From Dehalococcoidia bacterium UBA2588 (GTDB taxonomy: Bacteria > Chloroflexota > Dehalococcoidia > Lucifugimonadales > UBA3495), in NCBI GenBank assembly GCA_002339805.1, contig DDKW01000026.1:1-45953 (forward strand): 45,953 nucleotides of DNA. Direction: 5' to 3'. The position numbers and the translations under genes were made by a program. The notes under the pieces are model-generated. The model searched no databases. It saw only the letters and a list, made by a program, of their open reading frames with translations, and had not been told where the DNA came from. How positions within the stretch are numbered: position 1 is the first letter of the stretch; each line of letters opens with the position of its first letter. This document shows, in pieces, positions 24,184 to 34,221 of this stretch.

Positions 24184-25869
24184 ATGATGCAGACAGATTG
24201 GAAGTCGTTGAAGCACAAGAGCAAAGAGATTACAGAGGGCCCAGATAGGGCTCCGGCTAGGGCTATGCTCCGAGCTATGGGATTAAATGATGATGATTTG
24301 GATAAACCCTTCATAGGTGTGGCTAATCTTGCGAGTGATGTAACTCCTTGCAATGTGCATCTTGGTAAGTTTACGCAGGCAGCGAAACAAGGAGTACGAA
24401 ACGGTAATGGTACCCCATTCGAATTTGGGACTATCACAGTGAGTGATGGTATTTCAATGGGTACCGAAGGAATGAAAGCATCGTTAGTAAGTAGAGAAGT
24501 TATTGCTGATTCTATTGAAGTTGTTACATTTGGTGAACGAATGGATGGTCTGATCACTGTGGCTGGCTGTGATAAAAATATGCCTGGATGCATGATGGCT
24601 ATCGCTAGGCTCAACATTCCTTCAATATTCATCTATGGTGGGTCAATCATGCCTGGTCAGTTTCAAGGAAGAGACGTGAATATACAAGACGTCTTTGAAG
24701 CGGTTGGTGCCTATAGTAAAGGTTCGATCAGTGCAGAGGACTTGTATGAATTAGAATGTAATGCATGTCCAGGTGAAGGTTCTTGTGCTGGATTGTTCAC
24801 GGCTAATACTATGTCAACCGCAATCGAGATATTGGGTCTTTCACTACCTGGAGATGCATCAATACCTGCGATTAATCCTAATAAAGTCGCTCAATGTGAA
24901 AAAGCTGGCGAGGTTTTGATGCAATCCATGGCAGCAGGAATAACTCCAAGAGACATTTTAACTAGAGAGGCATTTTTGAATGCAATTACCGTAGTTGTAT
25001 CTATGGGTGGTTCTACTAATTCAGTACTTCATCTTATGGCGATTGCTAGAGAGGCAGAAGTAGATTTATCTTTGGACGATTTTGATAAGTTAAGCAGAAA
25101 CACTCCTTATATTGCAGATATGAAGCCGGGTGGTAGATATGTTATGGCTGACTTGGATAGATATGGTGGAGTAGCTTTGATTGGTAAACGCCTTTTAGAT
25201 GCAGGTTTGTTGAATGGAGATACTTTAGCTGTTAACGGAAAGACTCTAGGGGAAAATTTGAGTTCTATTAAAACTACTGATGATCAACCCATTATATCTG
25301 ACGTATCTAGACCTCGTAGTAAAACGGGTGGCTTGGCTATTTTGTACGGAAATCTTGCTCCTGAAGGAGCGGTGATAAAAGTAGCAGGTCATCAAGAAAA
25401 AGTGTATAAAGGCCCAGCTAGAGTATTCAATCAAGAAGAAGAGGCTTTTGCTGCAATCCAATCCAATTCGATTGTTCCCGGAGACATTGTGGTAATTCGT
25501 TACGAAGGTCCTAAAGGAGGGCCTGGAATGAGAGAAATGCTTGCTGTTACTGCAGCGTTGATCGGACAAGGATTAGGAGATGATGTTGCTTTGATAACTG
25601 ACGGGAGATTTTCTGGAGCTAGTCACGGTCCTATGGTGGGTCATATTGCCCCTGAAGCTGCTACCGGAGGACCTATCGGTTTACTGCAAGAGGGAGACAT
25701 CATAACGCTTGATATACCAAACAGGCAGTTAAACGTTGGCCTGACTGAAGAACAGTTTTCGGATAGGAAAAGTAATTGGACCCCTATTGAAAATAAATAT
25801 AAGACAGGTGTGCTCGCTAAATATGCGAAATTGGTATCTTCAGCATCTGAAGGTGCGGTTACTAGATAA
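24184..25869 (+). CDS. ilvD: Dihydroxy-acid dehydratase
   Basis: Fe-S enzyme of the branched-chain amino acid and pantothenate pathways, converting 2,3-dihydroxy-isovalerate or -methylvalerate to the keto acids. Cluster-ligand regions are seen as [22 protein letters not shown] and [20 protein letters not shown]. The C-terminal [11 protein letters not shown] followed by [13 protein letters not shown] is also typical. I set the start at ATG 24184 (GGAG 10 bases upstream), giving 561 residues, the usual size; an open GTG at 24109 would add 25 unrelated residues. The enoyl-CoA hydratase frame starts directly after the stop. Other ilv/leu genes are not nearby. Confidence 0.95.
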   Translation: MMQTDWKSLKHKSKEITEGPDRAPARAMLRAMGLNDDDLDKPFIGVANLASDVTPCNVHLGKFTQAAKQGVRNGNGTPFEFGTITVSDGISMGTEGMKASLVSREVIADSIEVVTFGERMDGLITVAGCDKNMPGCMMAIARLNIPSIFIYGGSIMPGQFQGRDVNIQDVFEAVGAYSKGSISAEDLYELECNACPGEGSCAGLFTANTMSTAIEILGLSLPGDASIPAINPNKVAQCEKAGEVLMQSMAAGITPRDILTREAFLNAITVVVSMGGSTNSVLHLMAIAREAEVDLSLDDFDKLSRNTPYIADMKPGGRYVMADLDRYGGVALIGKRLLDAGLLNGDTLAVNGKTLGENLSSIKTTDDQPIISDVSRPRSKTGGLAILYGNLAPEGAVIKVAGHQEKVYKGPARVFNQEEEAFAAIQSNSIVPGDIVVIRYEGPKGGPGMREMLAVTAALIGQGLGDDVALITDGRFSGASHGPMVGHIAPEAATGGPIGLLQEGDIITLDIPNRQLNVGLTEEQFSDRKSNWTPIENKYKTGVLAKYAKLVSSASEGAVTR

Positions 25870-26673
25870 TTGCCTACTGATTTGAGCATTACTGTTTTAG
25901 AACAAAAAGGTTTGTTATCTATTTCATTGAATAAACCTAAAAAGCGCAACGCTTTAGATAAGGCAATGATAGAAGGGTTGTCTAATGCTTTAGACAAAGG
26001 ACAGTCTCCGAGTGTTAGATGTGTGTTAATTACTGGGCAAGACGGCGCTTTTTGTGCAGGAGCAGACCTTAATGAGTTTTATCAATTATTTGATGAAGAA
26101 CCGGATGTTTTAGCGGCACATATTTATGATGTGGCGAACTTACTGCACAATAATGTGATAGAAAAGATATTTGGATTGAACAAACCTGTGATCGCAGGGA
26201 TCAATGGGATAGCAGCGGGAGCAGGTATGAGTCTTAGTTTGGCTTGCGATATGCGAATATGTTCACAATCGTCTAGGTTTGTGATGGCGTATAGTCAAAT
26301 CGGATGTACTGCTGATGGGGGCTCTACCTACTTTTTGCCGAAACTAGTGGGATTGGCTAAGGCTAAAGAATTATATTTAATGAATTCTCCAATAAGTGCA
26401 GAATACGCGCAAAGTATAGGTCTAGTAAACCAGGTAGTTCCGGACTCCTCTTTTGATAGGCACTCTCTAGAATTAGGGCTAAGATTGGCAGAATCTGCTA
26501 CTAACGCCATTGGATCAACCAAAGCTTTATTTAACCAAGACTTCAACAATGAATTACATGATCATTTGCGGAGAGAAGCAAATGTTATTTCACAAGTTAG
26601 CAGGACGAAAGATTTTCGTAATGGTGTTCAATCTTTCATTGAAAAGAAAAAACCATGGTTTCAAGGAAATTGA
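25870..26673 (+). CDS. Enoyl-CoA hydratase/isomerase family protein
   Basis: The 267-residue crotonase-fold enzyme acts on acyl-CoA, probably in beta-oxidation or aromatic-type degradation. The N-terminus ISLNKPKKRNALDKAMIEGL, the oxyanion-hole segment GAFCAGADLNEFYQLF and INGIAAGAGMSLSLACDMRI are typical. The second catalytic region reads QIGCTADGGSTYFLPKLVG, with Asp and Gly in the PaaG-like pattern rather than the Glu of classical hydratases. That leaves open hydratase or isomerase activity. The start is TTG 25870, immediately after the ilvD stop with no gap, so translation is probably coupled. Substrate is not deducible. Confidence 0.87.
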   Translation: MPTDLSITVLEQKGLLSISLNKPKKRNALDKAMIEGLSNALDKGQSPSVRCVLITGQDGAFCAGADLNEFYQLFDEEPDVLAAHIYDVANLLHNNVIEKIFGLNKPVIAGINGIAAGAGMSLSLACDMRICSQSSRFVMAYSQIGCTADGGSTYFLPKLVGLAKAKELYLMNSPISAEYAQSIGLVNQVVPDSSFDRHSLELGLRLAESATNAIGSTKALFNQDFNNELHDHLRREANVISQVSRTKDFRNGVQSFIEKKKPWFQGN

Positions 26674-26703
26674 TTTCGACACTTATTCGTCACAGAGCAT
26701 TTA

Positions 26704-29265
26704 ATGATTAGATCACTTGAACAAATTAAATCCCGAATTGACTTGGCCACATATATAACAGTGTTGCTGGTTGTATGCATTATGCCTGTTGTCTATGTGT
26801 CAAATAATGCTGTGTTATGTAGTGAGATATCCTGTGGCTACTATTTGCCTAAAATATTGACTTTACGAATAGGCGCTACCGTAGTAGCGATATTGCTGTT
26901 GCTAAAGATTATAATTTCGATGTCATACAATCAAGGATATAGCTTCAATAGCTTTAATTGGGGCTCAATGGTCACAAGATATCCTTTTCAAATAGTCCTC
27001 GGTTGTCTAATTATAGTAACCGGGATTAGTACAGTTCTCTCTGTTTCTGTGGACACTAGTTTATGGGGTAGGGTACCTCTGTCGGATGGAACGTCTGTTT
27101 ACAATACTATGGCTATGATCGTAATTTCGTTAGGTGTGTTGGTTTCTATTCGTACACCTAATAGAATCAATCAGTTATTTATAGGACTTGTATCTGTTGC
27201 AGTGCTAGTTGGGATTATTGGGATAGCGAGGTTTTATTTTATGTCCTCGGATGGGGTGAGCATTCCCAGACTCAGCTCAACTTTGCCTAATCCACTCCAA
27301 GCCGGATCATATTTTGTATTTACAATAGGTTTCTCCATAATTTTCTTGCATAGGATAATTCGCTATATTGAAATACCCACTTATTACGTTATTGCGACTT
27401 TAATTCTGTTGATTCAATTATTGGCTCTGGGCTTGACTCAAAGTAGAGGCCCTATTGTTATTAGCGTAATCATGATGTTAATACTAATAGCTTTCCATTG
27501 GTGGTGTTCATCGTACAAAACCGCTGTGAGGATAGCAATTCCTATCATAGTAGCTACCCTGCTAACTCTAATTATTCTCACATTTTCCTCCGAGGATGTA
27601 TCAGGTACCGACTACGTACTGGGTGGTGAATCACAGTCTGTTGTGACGGCTTTGCAAGGACGATTTAATTCTGCAACACAAAGCGCTTCGAGTGGCGGGA
27701 TGGAATCTAGAATCAGAATCTGGGATGACTCATTTGATGTGTTGTTTAACCCTACGGAGTATGAGGTTTTAAGTCAAACCGAACCAATATTTAGATTAAT
27801 GTTTGGCTTTGGCCCTGATAGTTTTCCATTGATTAACGGAATCGGAGGCTCCGCGTATGGACCGGACAGCACGGTTAACAAATATTTATATGCACATAAC
27901 ATATTTGTCCAATGGGTTATGGAGTTGGGTTTTATAGGGATATTATTGAATTTATTAATATTCTTAACAGTTGTAATCGGAGCATATAAATTAGTTATAT
28001 CCAGAAATAAAGCATCCGTGGAATTACGATTATTGGGTGTATGTTTCTTGGGATTATTGTTTTTCCATTTACTCGATCAAATGGTTAATGTGTCGTCCGT
28101 TACAGATTCCACTTATCGATGGGTTTTATTGGCGTTGATGGTACAAATTGTATATGGATATTCTTTTCACGGTGAACAATCATCTGTTTCTTTGAAAACT
28201 AACACTATTCTCAGGATAGTTCCTATTGTTCTGTCGATGCTATTAATTTTGGCACTTGTATTGATGTTGTGGGTTAAGACTGTGAATTATGCTATTGGAT
28301 CAACTTACGCAAGTTCAGCACAGCAATTATTCGCATCTGAAGAATATGCAGAAGCCTCTGCTATGATGGATGAAGCAATAGTATTAGCACCAGATAGTTA
28401 CTCTTATTACAATTGGAAATCTGAGATACTTGAAATGTCATTGGGCGAGAGTACATTCGATCTGGAATGTTCAGTTGACTATTCAAACTACAATCAATGT
28501 CTAGTCCAAAAAATCCTGCAGAATGACAAGAAAGGTGCAGATATTAGATCATTAGAGTTAACACCGACCATCGAAGCAGCCAATTCTGCTTTGAAGACGA
28601 TATCCTTCGGTGTTAATAATGTGGATGAATTTATTTTATATGCAAATCGAGCTCAATTGATTGCTCCGAACGACTGGGCATTAAAAAATTGGATAGCAAT
28701 GGCGTATATGAATTTGGGGATGCTGCAAGAATCAGATCATATGTTAAATGTTTCTTATGAAATTACCGGACCAAACCCCAGTTCTGCTCAAGGTCTTCTA
28801 TTGAAAGGGTTGATTAGACAAGAGAATGGGATGCTTGGTGAAGCTGTAGATTATTACTCTAGAGTAATAAATTTGGCAGTTAAAAATGATATGTCTGCGC
28901 AAGCCCACAACAATAGAGGAATGTTATATCGGGAATCAGGACAGTACGAAAATGCTCTTAATGACTTTAATCAGTCTTTGGATATAGTTGGAGATTCTGC
29001 TGAAGTTCATAATAATTTGGGTGGTTTGTATTTGGATAACAATAGGATGTCAGAAGCTTTAAGTTCTTTTAGTAGGGCAATATATGTTAATGAAAATTAT
29101 GCTCCTGCGTACTTCAACAGATCATTAGTATTTGCTAGCATGGGGAATGAAGATAAAGCATTTGCAGATGCGCTTAAAGCGGGTGATTTGGGCATGGAAG
29201 TTGACTTACTGTTAGAGGAACTTGAAAACATGATAGATGCCTACAACGATTTAAATCCAGGTTAG
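26704..29265 (+). CDS. O-antigen ligase/polymerase-like membrane protein with C-terminal TPR repeats
   Basis: The 853 residues fall into two parts. Residues 1 to about 540 have 10-12 hydrophobic segments with the Wzy/O-antigen-ligase pattern: LSSTLPNPLQAGSYFVF (about 197-213), LTQSRGPIVISVI (about 243-255) and the large outer loop ending in YLYAHNIFVQWVMELGFIGI, whose YAHN..Q matches the ligase His region. From about 545 to the end the protein is soluble with tetratricopeptide repeats (AHNNRGMLYRESGQYENAL; VHNNLGGLYLDNNRMSEAL; PAYFNRSLVFASMGNEDKAF). The family transfers or polymerises surface glycans. If the host is a single-membrane Chloroflexota there is no LPS, so an exopolysaccharide or glycoprotein target is likelier. 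ATG 26704 follows the hydratase gene by 30 bases. Confidence 0.84.
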   Translation: MIRSLEQIKSRIDLATYITVLLVVCIMPVVYVSNNAVLCSEISCGYYLPKILTLRIGATVVAILLLLKIIISMSYNQGYSFNSFNWGSMVTRYPFQIVLGCLIIVTGISTVLSVSVDTSLWGRVPLSDGTSVYNTMAMIVISLGVLVSIRTPNRINQLFIGLVSVAVLVGIIGIARFYFMSSDGVSIPRLSSTLPNPLQAGSYFVFTIGFSIIFLHRIIRYIEIPTYYVIATLILLIQLLALGLTQSRGPIVISVIMMLILIAFHWWCSSYKTAVRIAIPIIVATLLTLIILTFSSEDVSGTDYVLGGESQSVVTALQGRFNSATQSASSGGMESRIRIWDDSFDVLFNPTEYEVLSQTEPIFRLMFGFGPDSFPLINGIGGSAYGPDSTVNKYLYAHNIFVQWVMELGFIGILLNLLIFLTVVIGAYKLVISRNKASVELRLLGVCFLGLLFFHLLDQMVNVSSVTDSTYRWVLLALMVQIVYGYSFHGEQSSVSLKTNTILRIVPIVLSMLLILALVLMLWVKTVNYAIGSTYASSAQQLFASEEYAEASAMMDEAIVLAPDSYSYYNWKSEILEMSLGESTFDLECSVDYSNYNQCLVQKILQNDKKGADIRSLELTPTIEAANSALKTISFGVNNVDEFILYANRAQLIAPNDWALKNWIAMAYMNLGMLQESDHMLNVSYEITGPNPSSAQGLLLKGLIRQENGMLGEAVDYYSRVINLAVKNDMSAQAHNNRGMLYRESGQYENALNDFNQSLDIVGDSAEVHNNLGGLYLDNNRMSEALSSFSRAIYVNENYAPAYFNRSLVFASMGNEDKAFADALKAGDLGMEVDLLLEELENMIDAYNDLNPG

Positions 29266-29281
29266 CTGTTACGTATTAAGG

Positions 29282-31645
29282 TTACAAAAAAGCTATTGTA
29301 ACTGCATCACTGGAGTATGTAGGGCGAGGTTCAAAGCGTTCTACAAGCGCATGTTTAGACAAAAAATTCCTTACTGTTCTTCTCAATGTTCCTGTTCCGT
29401 CTCCATGTATTATCCTGAGCTGTTTTACGTGGCTTTGGAAATTATCGTGTATTATTTGATCCAAAAGTTCCAGGGCTTCATGAGATCTATATCCATGGAG
29501 GTCTATCTCTGCTATTGGCCTAGGTTTGCTTGTTTGAATTACGTTCGGGGTGTTTGTTGTAATAGTTGAGTCAACAATTTGTATGATTTGATTTATGTGA
29601 ATTTTTGTTTTGATGGCGCCTACTGCGATTTGAATGACATCATATTTATCTGGCGTGCTTAATATTGTTCCTCTGGTATTAAATCCGTTGATTTTTATAA
29701 CTTGGTTTACTGCAATATCTTTTGATGAATATCTAGTAGGAATTTCAATTGGAGCCCATCTAGGAGAATTCACCATATTTATTACTTCATTAATTTCCTT
29801 TTTGTGTTGGGAGTATTGGTCTAAAGTTATAGTGTGTTCTTCTTTAAACTGAGTTTCAATTTCCAACAGTAGTTCAAGGCTCTTTTCTTCTATTTCAGCT
29901 TTGGTTTTATTTATTAAAGAGATTTTCATTTCGTCTACTGAGCTGAGGGATTTTTCAAGTTCATTCTTTAAAATATCTGATTCTTCTTTGTTGGTTTGGA
30001 TCGAAGATTTGAGATTCTCTATTTCAGACATTTTTGAATTTAGGTCTTGCAGCATCCCGTGGACTTCTCGATATTCGTCTGATAAGAAGGAATATGCATC
30101 TTCTAAGATAGATGCAGGTAAGCCAGTATTTTGAGCTATTGTTAGTCCTAAGGATTTGCCAGGTATACCTATTTGTAGTTCATATGTGGGAGTAAGGTTT
30201 ACAGGATCAAATTTCAGACTGGCGTTTATCATACCTTCTTTAATGTGAATGAAATTACAGATTTCACTTAAATGTGTGGTTGCGAATACCATAATTTTAT
30301 TATCATTGAAATAATTTAATAAAGATTTGGCTATCGCACTACCTTCTTCTGGGTCTGTATTGGACCCTAATTCATCTAATAAAATTATAGATTCTGAGGT
30401 ACTGTTATCTATCATATTTTTAATTTTTGTCATTTGGCCAGTGAAACTGGATAAGGATTGATCCATGTTTTGGGAATCACCTATATCGGCATGCAAGTTT
30501 TTTATAAAAGGTAGTTGAAACCGCTCTGCCGGTACATGGAGTCCGGTCTTAGCCATTAAAGTAAGTAGTCCAATGGTTTTAATTGTTAATGTTTTACCTC
30601 CTGAATTAGGTCCGGTTATTAGCAAAACATTTGTGGATTGATCGAGTTCTAAATTTAATGGCACTGCTTTATCATTTAACAGAGGATGCCTGATTCCACG
30701 CATACTAAACTTAGACTTGATACTGGATGTAGTAAATACAGGCCGGCATGATCCAAAATCGATTGCCATATATCCTTTCGCAAATGCAAAATCTATATCA
30801 ACATATGTGTCTATACTGTGCTGTAGCGTTGTTTTAAGGACACTTATAGAGAGCGATAGTTTACGTAATATGTTCGTTTCTTCACGATCTATGCTCAGTT
30901 GTAATTCGATTACTGAATTACCTAGCTCCACTACATTTAGGGGTTCTATAAATACTGTGGCACCACTGTCTGACACGTCATGTACAATACCTTGGGCTGC
31001 ATATTTATATTCTGATTTTATTAATAATACTGACCTGTGATTTCTCTCTGTAATTAATGGTTCTTGAATAATACCTTGTGGTTCTAGTTTGCTTAGTTCA
31101 ATTTCCATTTTGCTGTGTAATTCAGATTTGAGTCTGATGAGATCTCTGCGTAATGGTCCTAATATAGGACTTGCAGTGTCCAGAATTTCTGAATTTCTAT
31201 CTATTGAAGAGTCTATTAATATTTTTAGATGTTCTAGGTTGGGTAAGGAACTAACTAATGCATTGATTTCAGGATATTGGTCGACTTTGAGAATGTTCTT
31301 TATTTGGGTGATTGAGTAGGCGAAATCAGAGAAATATTTTAATTGAGATGCGGTGAGGATATTATCGAGGTTTATTAAATGGATGTTGTCTATGACATCA
31401 GTATTTAGGTGAGAGGGTATGGTTATATTATTTTGAATGAGATTAATCGCCTCTCCGGTGATATCAAGTGCTTTATTCACATCAGCTAGTAGATCGAAAG
31501 GATAAAGATTAATACACAACTGTTTAGCAAGTTCACTCTTGCAATAATTAGATAGCTTTTGCTTCAATATGTTGAAATCTAGCGTATCGCTGATGTTTTC
31601 ATATTGTTCTAGAGATGTTGGATTATTACTTTTTAACATATGCAC
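29282..31645 (-). CDS. mutS2: Endonuclease MutS2 (Smr-domain MutS homologue)
   Basis: The 787 residues have the MutS2 order: core/lever helices (1 to about 310), an ATPase domain with Walker A TGPNSGGKT (344-352), Walker B SIILLDELGSNTDPEEGSA and the ABC-type signature region SLSSFTGQM. A long coiled coil (about 520-620) and a C-terminal Smr nuclease domain with IDLHGYRSHEAL and IIHGDGTGTLR complete it. There is no mismatch-recognition domain, as expected. Known roles are suppression of recombination and, in Bacillus, acting on collided ribosomes. The start could be ATG 31645 or the ATG two codons in. Convergent with the TPR protein, divergent from the DinB-like gene. Confidence 0.95.
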   Translation of the reverse strand: MHMLKSNNPTSLEQYENISDTLDFNILKQKLSNYCKSELAKQLCINLYPFDLLADVNKALDITGEAINLIQNNITIPSHLNTDVIDNIHLINLDNILTASQLKYFSDFAYSITQIKNILKVDQYPEINALVSSLPNLEHLKILIDSSIDRNSEILDTASPILGPLRRDLIRLKSELHSKMEIELSKLEPQGIIQEPLITERNHRSVLLIKSEYKYAAQGIVHDVSDSGATVFIEPLNVVELGNSVIELQLSIDREETNILRKLSLSISVLKTTLQHSIDTYVDIDFAFAKGYMAIDFGSCRPVFTTSSIKSKFSMRGIRHPLLNDKAVPLNLELDQSTNVLLITGPNSGGKTLTIKTIGLLTLMAKTGLHVPAERFQLPFIKNLHADIGDSQNMDQSLSSFTGQMTKIKNMIDNSTSESIILLDELGSNTDPEEGSAIAKSLLNYFNDNKIMVFATTHLSEICNFIHIKEGMINASLKFDPVNLTPTYELQIGIPGKSLGLTIAQNTGLPASILEDAYSFLSDEYREVHGMLQDLNSKMSEIENLKSSIQTNKEESDILKNELEKSLSSVDEMKISLINKTKAEIEEKSLELLLEIETQFKEEHTITLDQYSQHKKEINEVINMVNSPRWAPIEIPTRYSSKDIAVNQVIKINGFNTRGTILSTPDKYDVIQIAVGAIKTKIHINQIIQIVDSTITTNTPNVIQTSKPRPIAEIDLHGYRSHEALELLDQIIHDNFQSHVKQLRIIHGDGTGTLRRTVRNFLSKHALVERFEPRPTYSSDAVTIAFL

Positions 31646-31759
31646 ATAAATAATATTATTTGCTGATTTCGCACAAATGATTATATATTAAGACAACTTT
31701 ATTATTCTAATTTACATAACTGAAAGCTAACTGTTAATACGGTCAATAAGGAGAAGTAT

Positions 31760-32212
31760 ATGAATCATCCTAGTATTTCTAACATCAGAGAACAATTTGC
31801 AGCGTCTCATGAAGTATTATTGAAAAGCTTGTCGAATATAAGTACTGAAGAGGCTTTCAAAGGTTCAGTATGGTCAGTGTCCGACATCTTAATGCACTTG
31901 GATCTGTCTAAGTTTGTTGATGCACTGCAGGATATTTATGAAGGTAAGGCTGATAAATTCCCAACATTTGGAACACTGGATTCTGCCATTGAAAAATATT
32001 TGAAAATAATAAATGCAAATCATCTCAGACTAACGGAGATATTAATGGATTTGGACGATGAATTGTTAGATAAAAAAGTAACAGAATATAATCCTGACAA
32101 TAATTACCCCGCATTGTCATTAAGAGACCTATTAGACCGGATGTCCAGGCATGAATTGAATCATGCAAACCAAATTGAAGAGGTTGTTTCTAGAATAAGA
32201 CAGGATTCATAA
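31760..32212 (+). CDS. DinB-like four-helix protein
   Basis: The 150-residue protein matches the DinB/YfiT-like putative metalloenzyme pattern. Helix 1 ends in a W-S-V-S-D-I-L-x-H-L segment (SVWSVSDILMHLDLSKFVDA, about 37-56), where the His is the usual first metal ligand. Later comes a LSLRDLLDRMSRHELNHANQ run (about 119-138), whose HxxxH supplies the other two ligands. Relatives include thiol-transferases using bacillithiol or mycothiol, but many have no known role. The start is ATG 31760 with AAGGAG 7 bases upstream. It stands alone, with 86 bases to the next gene. Confidence 0.78.
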   Translation: MNHPSISNIREQFAASHEVLLKSLSNISTEEAFKGSVWSVSDILMHLDLSKFVDALQDIYEGKADKFPTFGTLDSAIEKYLKIINANHLRLTEILMDLDDELLDKKVTEYNPDNNYPALSLRDLLDRMSRHELNHANQIEEVVSRIRQDS

Positions 32213-32234
32213 AAAAGTCATAACGGGATTCAAC

Positions 32235-32262
32235 TTGCCTTTTATTGTTCATTTGTTAAACT
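32235..32262 (+). promoter_or_regulatory. Possible promoter for the NIPSNAP / oxidoreductase cluster
   Basis: TTGCCT (32235-32240) and TAAACT (32257-32262) are separated by 16 bases, each matching 4 of 6 consensus positions, 37 bases before the NIPSNAP start. It is the best candidate in the short gap after the DinB-like gene, but weak. Confidence 0.3.
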
Positions 32263-32298
32263 AGCTCATATCTAGATAAAAGCTGAGGACGGTATAGT

Positions 32299-32913
32299 AT
32301 GTTATACGAAGTTAGAAGTTATATTTTAAAAGCTGGTGCAACGCCCCATTTTGAAGAAGAATTTGAAAAGGCATTGCCTGAACGAGAAAAATTTTCTAAG
32401 CTTGGAGCTTTTTGGCACACCGAGATTGGCCCATTGAACCAAGTGATCCATGTTTGGCCTTATAAAGATATTGAAGAAAGAAGTCGAATCCGAGCTGAAG
32501 CTGTAGCCGCAGGTGTTTGGCCGCCTAAAGTGGAACCGGGCACGATAATTAATATGCAATCTGAAATTTTTATCCCAGCACCTTTCATGAGACCGCTAGG
32601 AGGTGATCAAGCGTTAGGTAATGTTTATGAGATGAGAACTTATACCTATCAGCCTGGTGCTATGCCCGAAGTAGTAAAACGTTGGGGAGAACGTATTGAA
32701 GAACGAGAAAAAGCCTCTCCATTGGTTGCAGGGATGTATAGTGATATCGGTGGTTTGAATAAATGGGTTCACATTTGGGCTTATGAAGACTTGAATCATA
32801 GGGCTGAAGTCAGATCCAATAGAGGCGAGAACTGGCCACCTCCAACTAGAGAATTCATCGTTTCTCAGGAAAATAAGATTATGCTTCCTTCTAGCTTTTC
32901 TCCTATGCACTGA
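32299..32913 (+). CDS. Tandem NIPSNAP-domain protein
   Basis: The 204 residues hold two ferredoxin-like NIPSNAP domains. The first begins YEVRSYILKAGATPHFEEEF and has IGPLNQVIHVWPYKDIEERS. The second begins YEMRTYTYQPGAMPEVVKRW and has IGGLNKWVHIWAYEDLNHRA. The two copies are clearly duplicated. The (I/H)xWxY(K/E)D signature is the family mark. Biochemical function is unknown; in bacteria such genes commonly sit in catabolic clusters. The start is ATG 32299, with GAGGA about 9 bases upstream. It precedes the LLM-class oxidoreductase by 53 bases. Confidence 0.88.
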   Translation: MLYEVRSYILKAGATPHFEEEFEKALPEREKFSKLGAFWHTEIGPLNQVIHVWPYKDIEERSRIRAEAVAAGVWPPKVEPGTIINMQSEIFIPAPFMRPLGGDQALGNVYEMRTYTYQPGAMPEVVKRWGERIEEREKASPLVAGMYSDIGGLNKWVHIWAYEDLNHRAEVRSNRGENWPPPTREFIVSQENKIMLPSSFSPMH

Positions 32914-32966
32914 TTTATTTGGATTAACAAAACACAATTTTAATAAATTAATTAAGTGAGGCCGTA

Positions 32967-33812
32967 GTGGAAATTGGTATAACAATGTTTGTCACGCAAT
33001 CGTCTATCCATGTATCGGATTTAGCTAGATATTGCGAGGATTTTGGATTTGAATCTCTGTGGTTGCCTGAACATTCTGTGATTCCAGTCCATACGACGAG
33101 TCCTTGGGGAGGGGCGCCTGACGGAGCAATACCTGACTGGTACTACGAATGTACGGATCCCTTTATAAGCTTGGCTCATGCATCGGCAGTTACTGAAAAT
33201 TTAAAATTAGGTACTGGTATCTGCTTGGTACCAGAGAGAAATCCAATTGTTTTGGCAAAAGAGATTGCTACGTTAGATCATTATTCTAATGGCAGATTCT
33301 TATTTGGGATCGGATCAGGATGGTTGAAAGAAGAAACCGAATTATTTGGTGTTAAGTTTTCTGATCGAGTTAACGTTATGTATGAATCCATACAAGCTAT
33401 GAAACAATTATGGACTCAGGAAGAATCTGAATACAATGGGGAATTCATTAAATTTCCCCCAGTGATTTCTCGACCCAAACCTGTTCAAAAACCCCATCCC
33501 CCCATATATGTAGGCGGCAAAGCAAAAAAAGTATTTCAGAGAGTAGTTGATTGGGGTGATGGATGGATGCCTAACAGGATATCGCCAGATGAAGTTGCAA
33601 AAGGTAGGCAAGAGATTGATCGAATCGCTAAAGAACAGTCGAAAGATCCTTCAGATTTTGCTATTTCAGTTTTCGGTCAACCTCCCGATAAAGAATTACT
33701 AAAAGCCTTTGAGGACGCAGGTGCTGACCGTGTCATGATTAGATTCGAGGGAAGTTCACATTCAGAAGTCTTAAGGGCTTTGGAGAATATAGCGAACGAT
33801 ATATTAGATTAA
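32967..33812 (+). CDS. LLM-class (F420-dependent type) oxidoreductase
   Basis: The 281-residue TIM-barrel enzyme belongs to the luciferase-like monooxygenase superfamily, in the short-form F420-type subgroup. It shows the N-terminal EIGITMFVT and the DFGFESLWLPEHSVIP segment, LKLGTGICLVPERNPIVLAKE, the hallmark LDHYSNGRFLFGIGSGWLKEE, HPPIYVGGKAKKVFQRV and DRVMIRFEG near the end. Use of F420 rather than FMN is inferred from the subgroup, not from a residue I can prove. The start is GTG 32967 (GTGAGG upstream). It overlaps nothing, but the SnoaL-like gene starts 3 bases after its stop, so the two are coupled. Substrate unknown. Confidence 0.88.
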   Translation: MEIGITMFVTQSSIHVSDLARYCEDFGFESLWLPEHSVIPVHTTSPWGGAPDGAIPDWYYECTDPFISLAHASAVTENLKLGTGICLVPERNPIVLAKEIATLDHYSNGRFLFGIGSGWLKEETELFGVKFSDRVNVMYESIQAMKQLWTQEESEYNGEFIKFPPVISRPKPVQKPHPPIYVGGKAKKVFQRVVDWGDGWMPNRISPDEVAKGRQEIDRIAKEQSKDPSDFAISVFGQPPDKELLKAFEDAGADRVMIRFEGSSHSEVLRALENIANDILD

Positions 33813-33815
33813 CTG

Positions 33816-34217
33816 ATGCTTGATTACACAGAAGGTCAAGATCCTAATCAAGGTTTGTTACTAGCTAATGCTAATTTTTATCATGCTTTTGAATCATTAG
33901 ATATAACATCCATGAGCAACATATGGTCCCGGTCTTACCGGTCATTTTGTATACATCCAGGCTGGGAACCAATATTCACCTGGGAAAATATTAGTGTGAG
34001 TTGGGAAAATATATTCCGAACATCTTCTTTGATGATGTTTCAAATAGAAGTGATCCAGAACTTTGTGGAAGCTAACATTGGAACTGTAGTTTGCAAAGAA
34101 AATATAAGTAGTGTTATTAATGGTAGGGCAACGAATTTTTCTATACTTGCCGTAAACACATTTGAATTAGAAATAGAGAACTGGAAATTAGTGTCTCATC
34201 ATGGATCCCCTTCATAG
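33816..34217 (+). CDS. SnoaL / NTF2-like protein
   Basis: The 133 residues have the cone-shaped NTF2-like pattern. An N-terminal helix (ANANFYHAFESLDITSMSNIW) is followed by the WENISVSWENIF helix and then four curved strands (FVEANIGTVVCKENI, FSILAVNTFELEIENWKLV) ending in SHHGSPS. The NTFELEIENWKLVSHHGS ending is the usual SnoaL_3-type finish. ATG 33816 lies 3 bases after the oxidoreductase stop, so they are translated together. This suggests it handles or senses the same metabolite, perhaps as a cyclase, lyase or accessory protein. No catalytic residue is obvious. Confidence 0.78.
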   Translation: MLDYTEGQDPNQGLLLANANFYHAFESLDITSMSNIWSRSYRSFCIHPGWEPIFTWENISVSWENIFRTSSLMMFQIEVIQNFVEANIGTVVCKENISSVINGRATNFSILAVNTFELEIENWKLVSHHGSPS

Positions 34218-34221
34218 CGCT

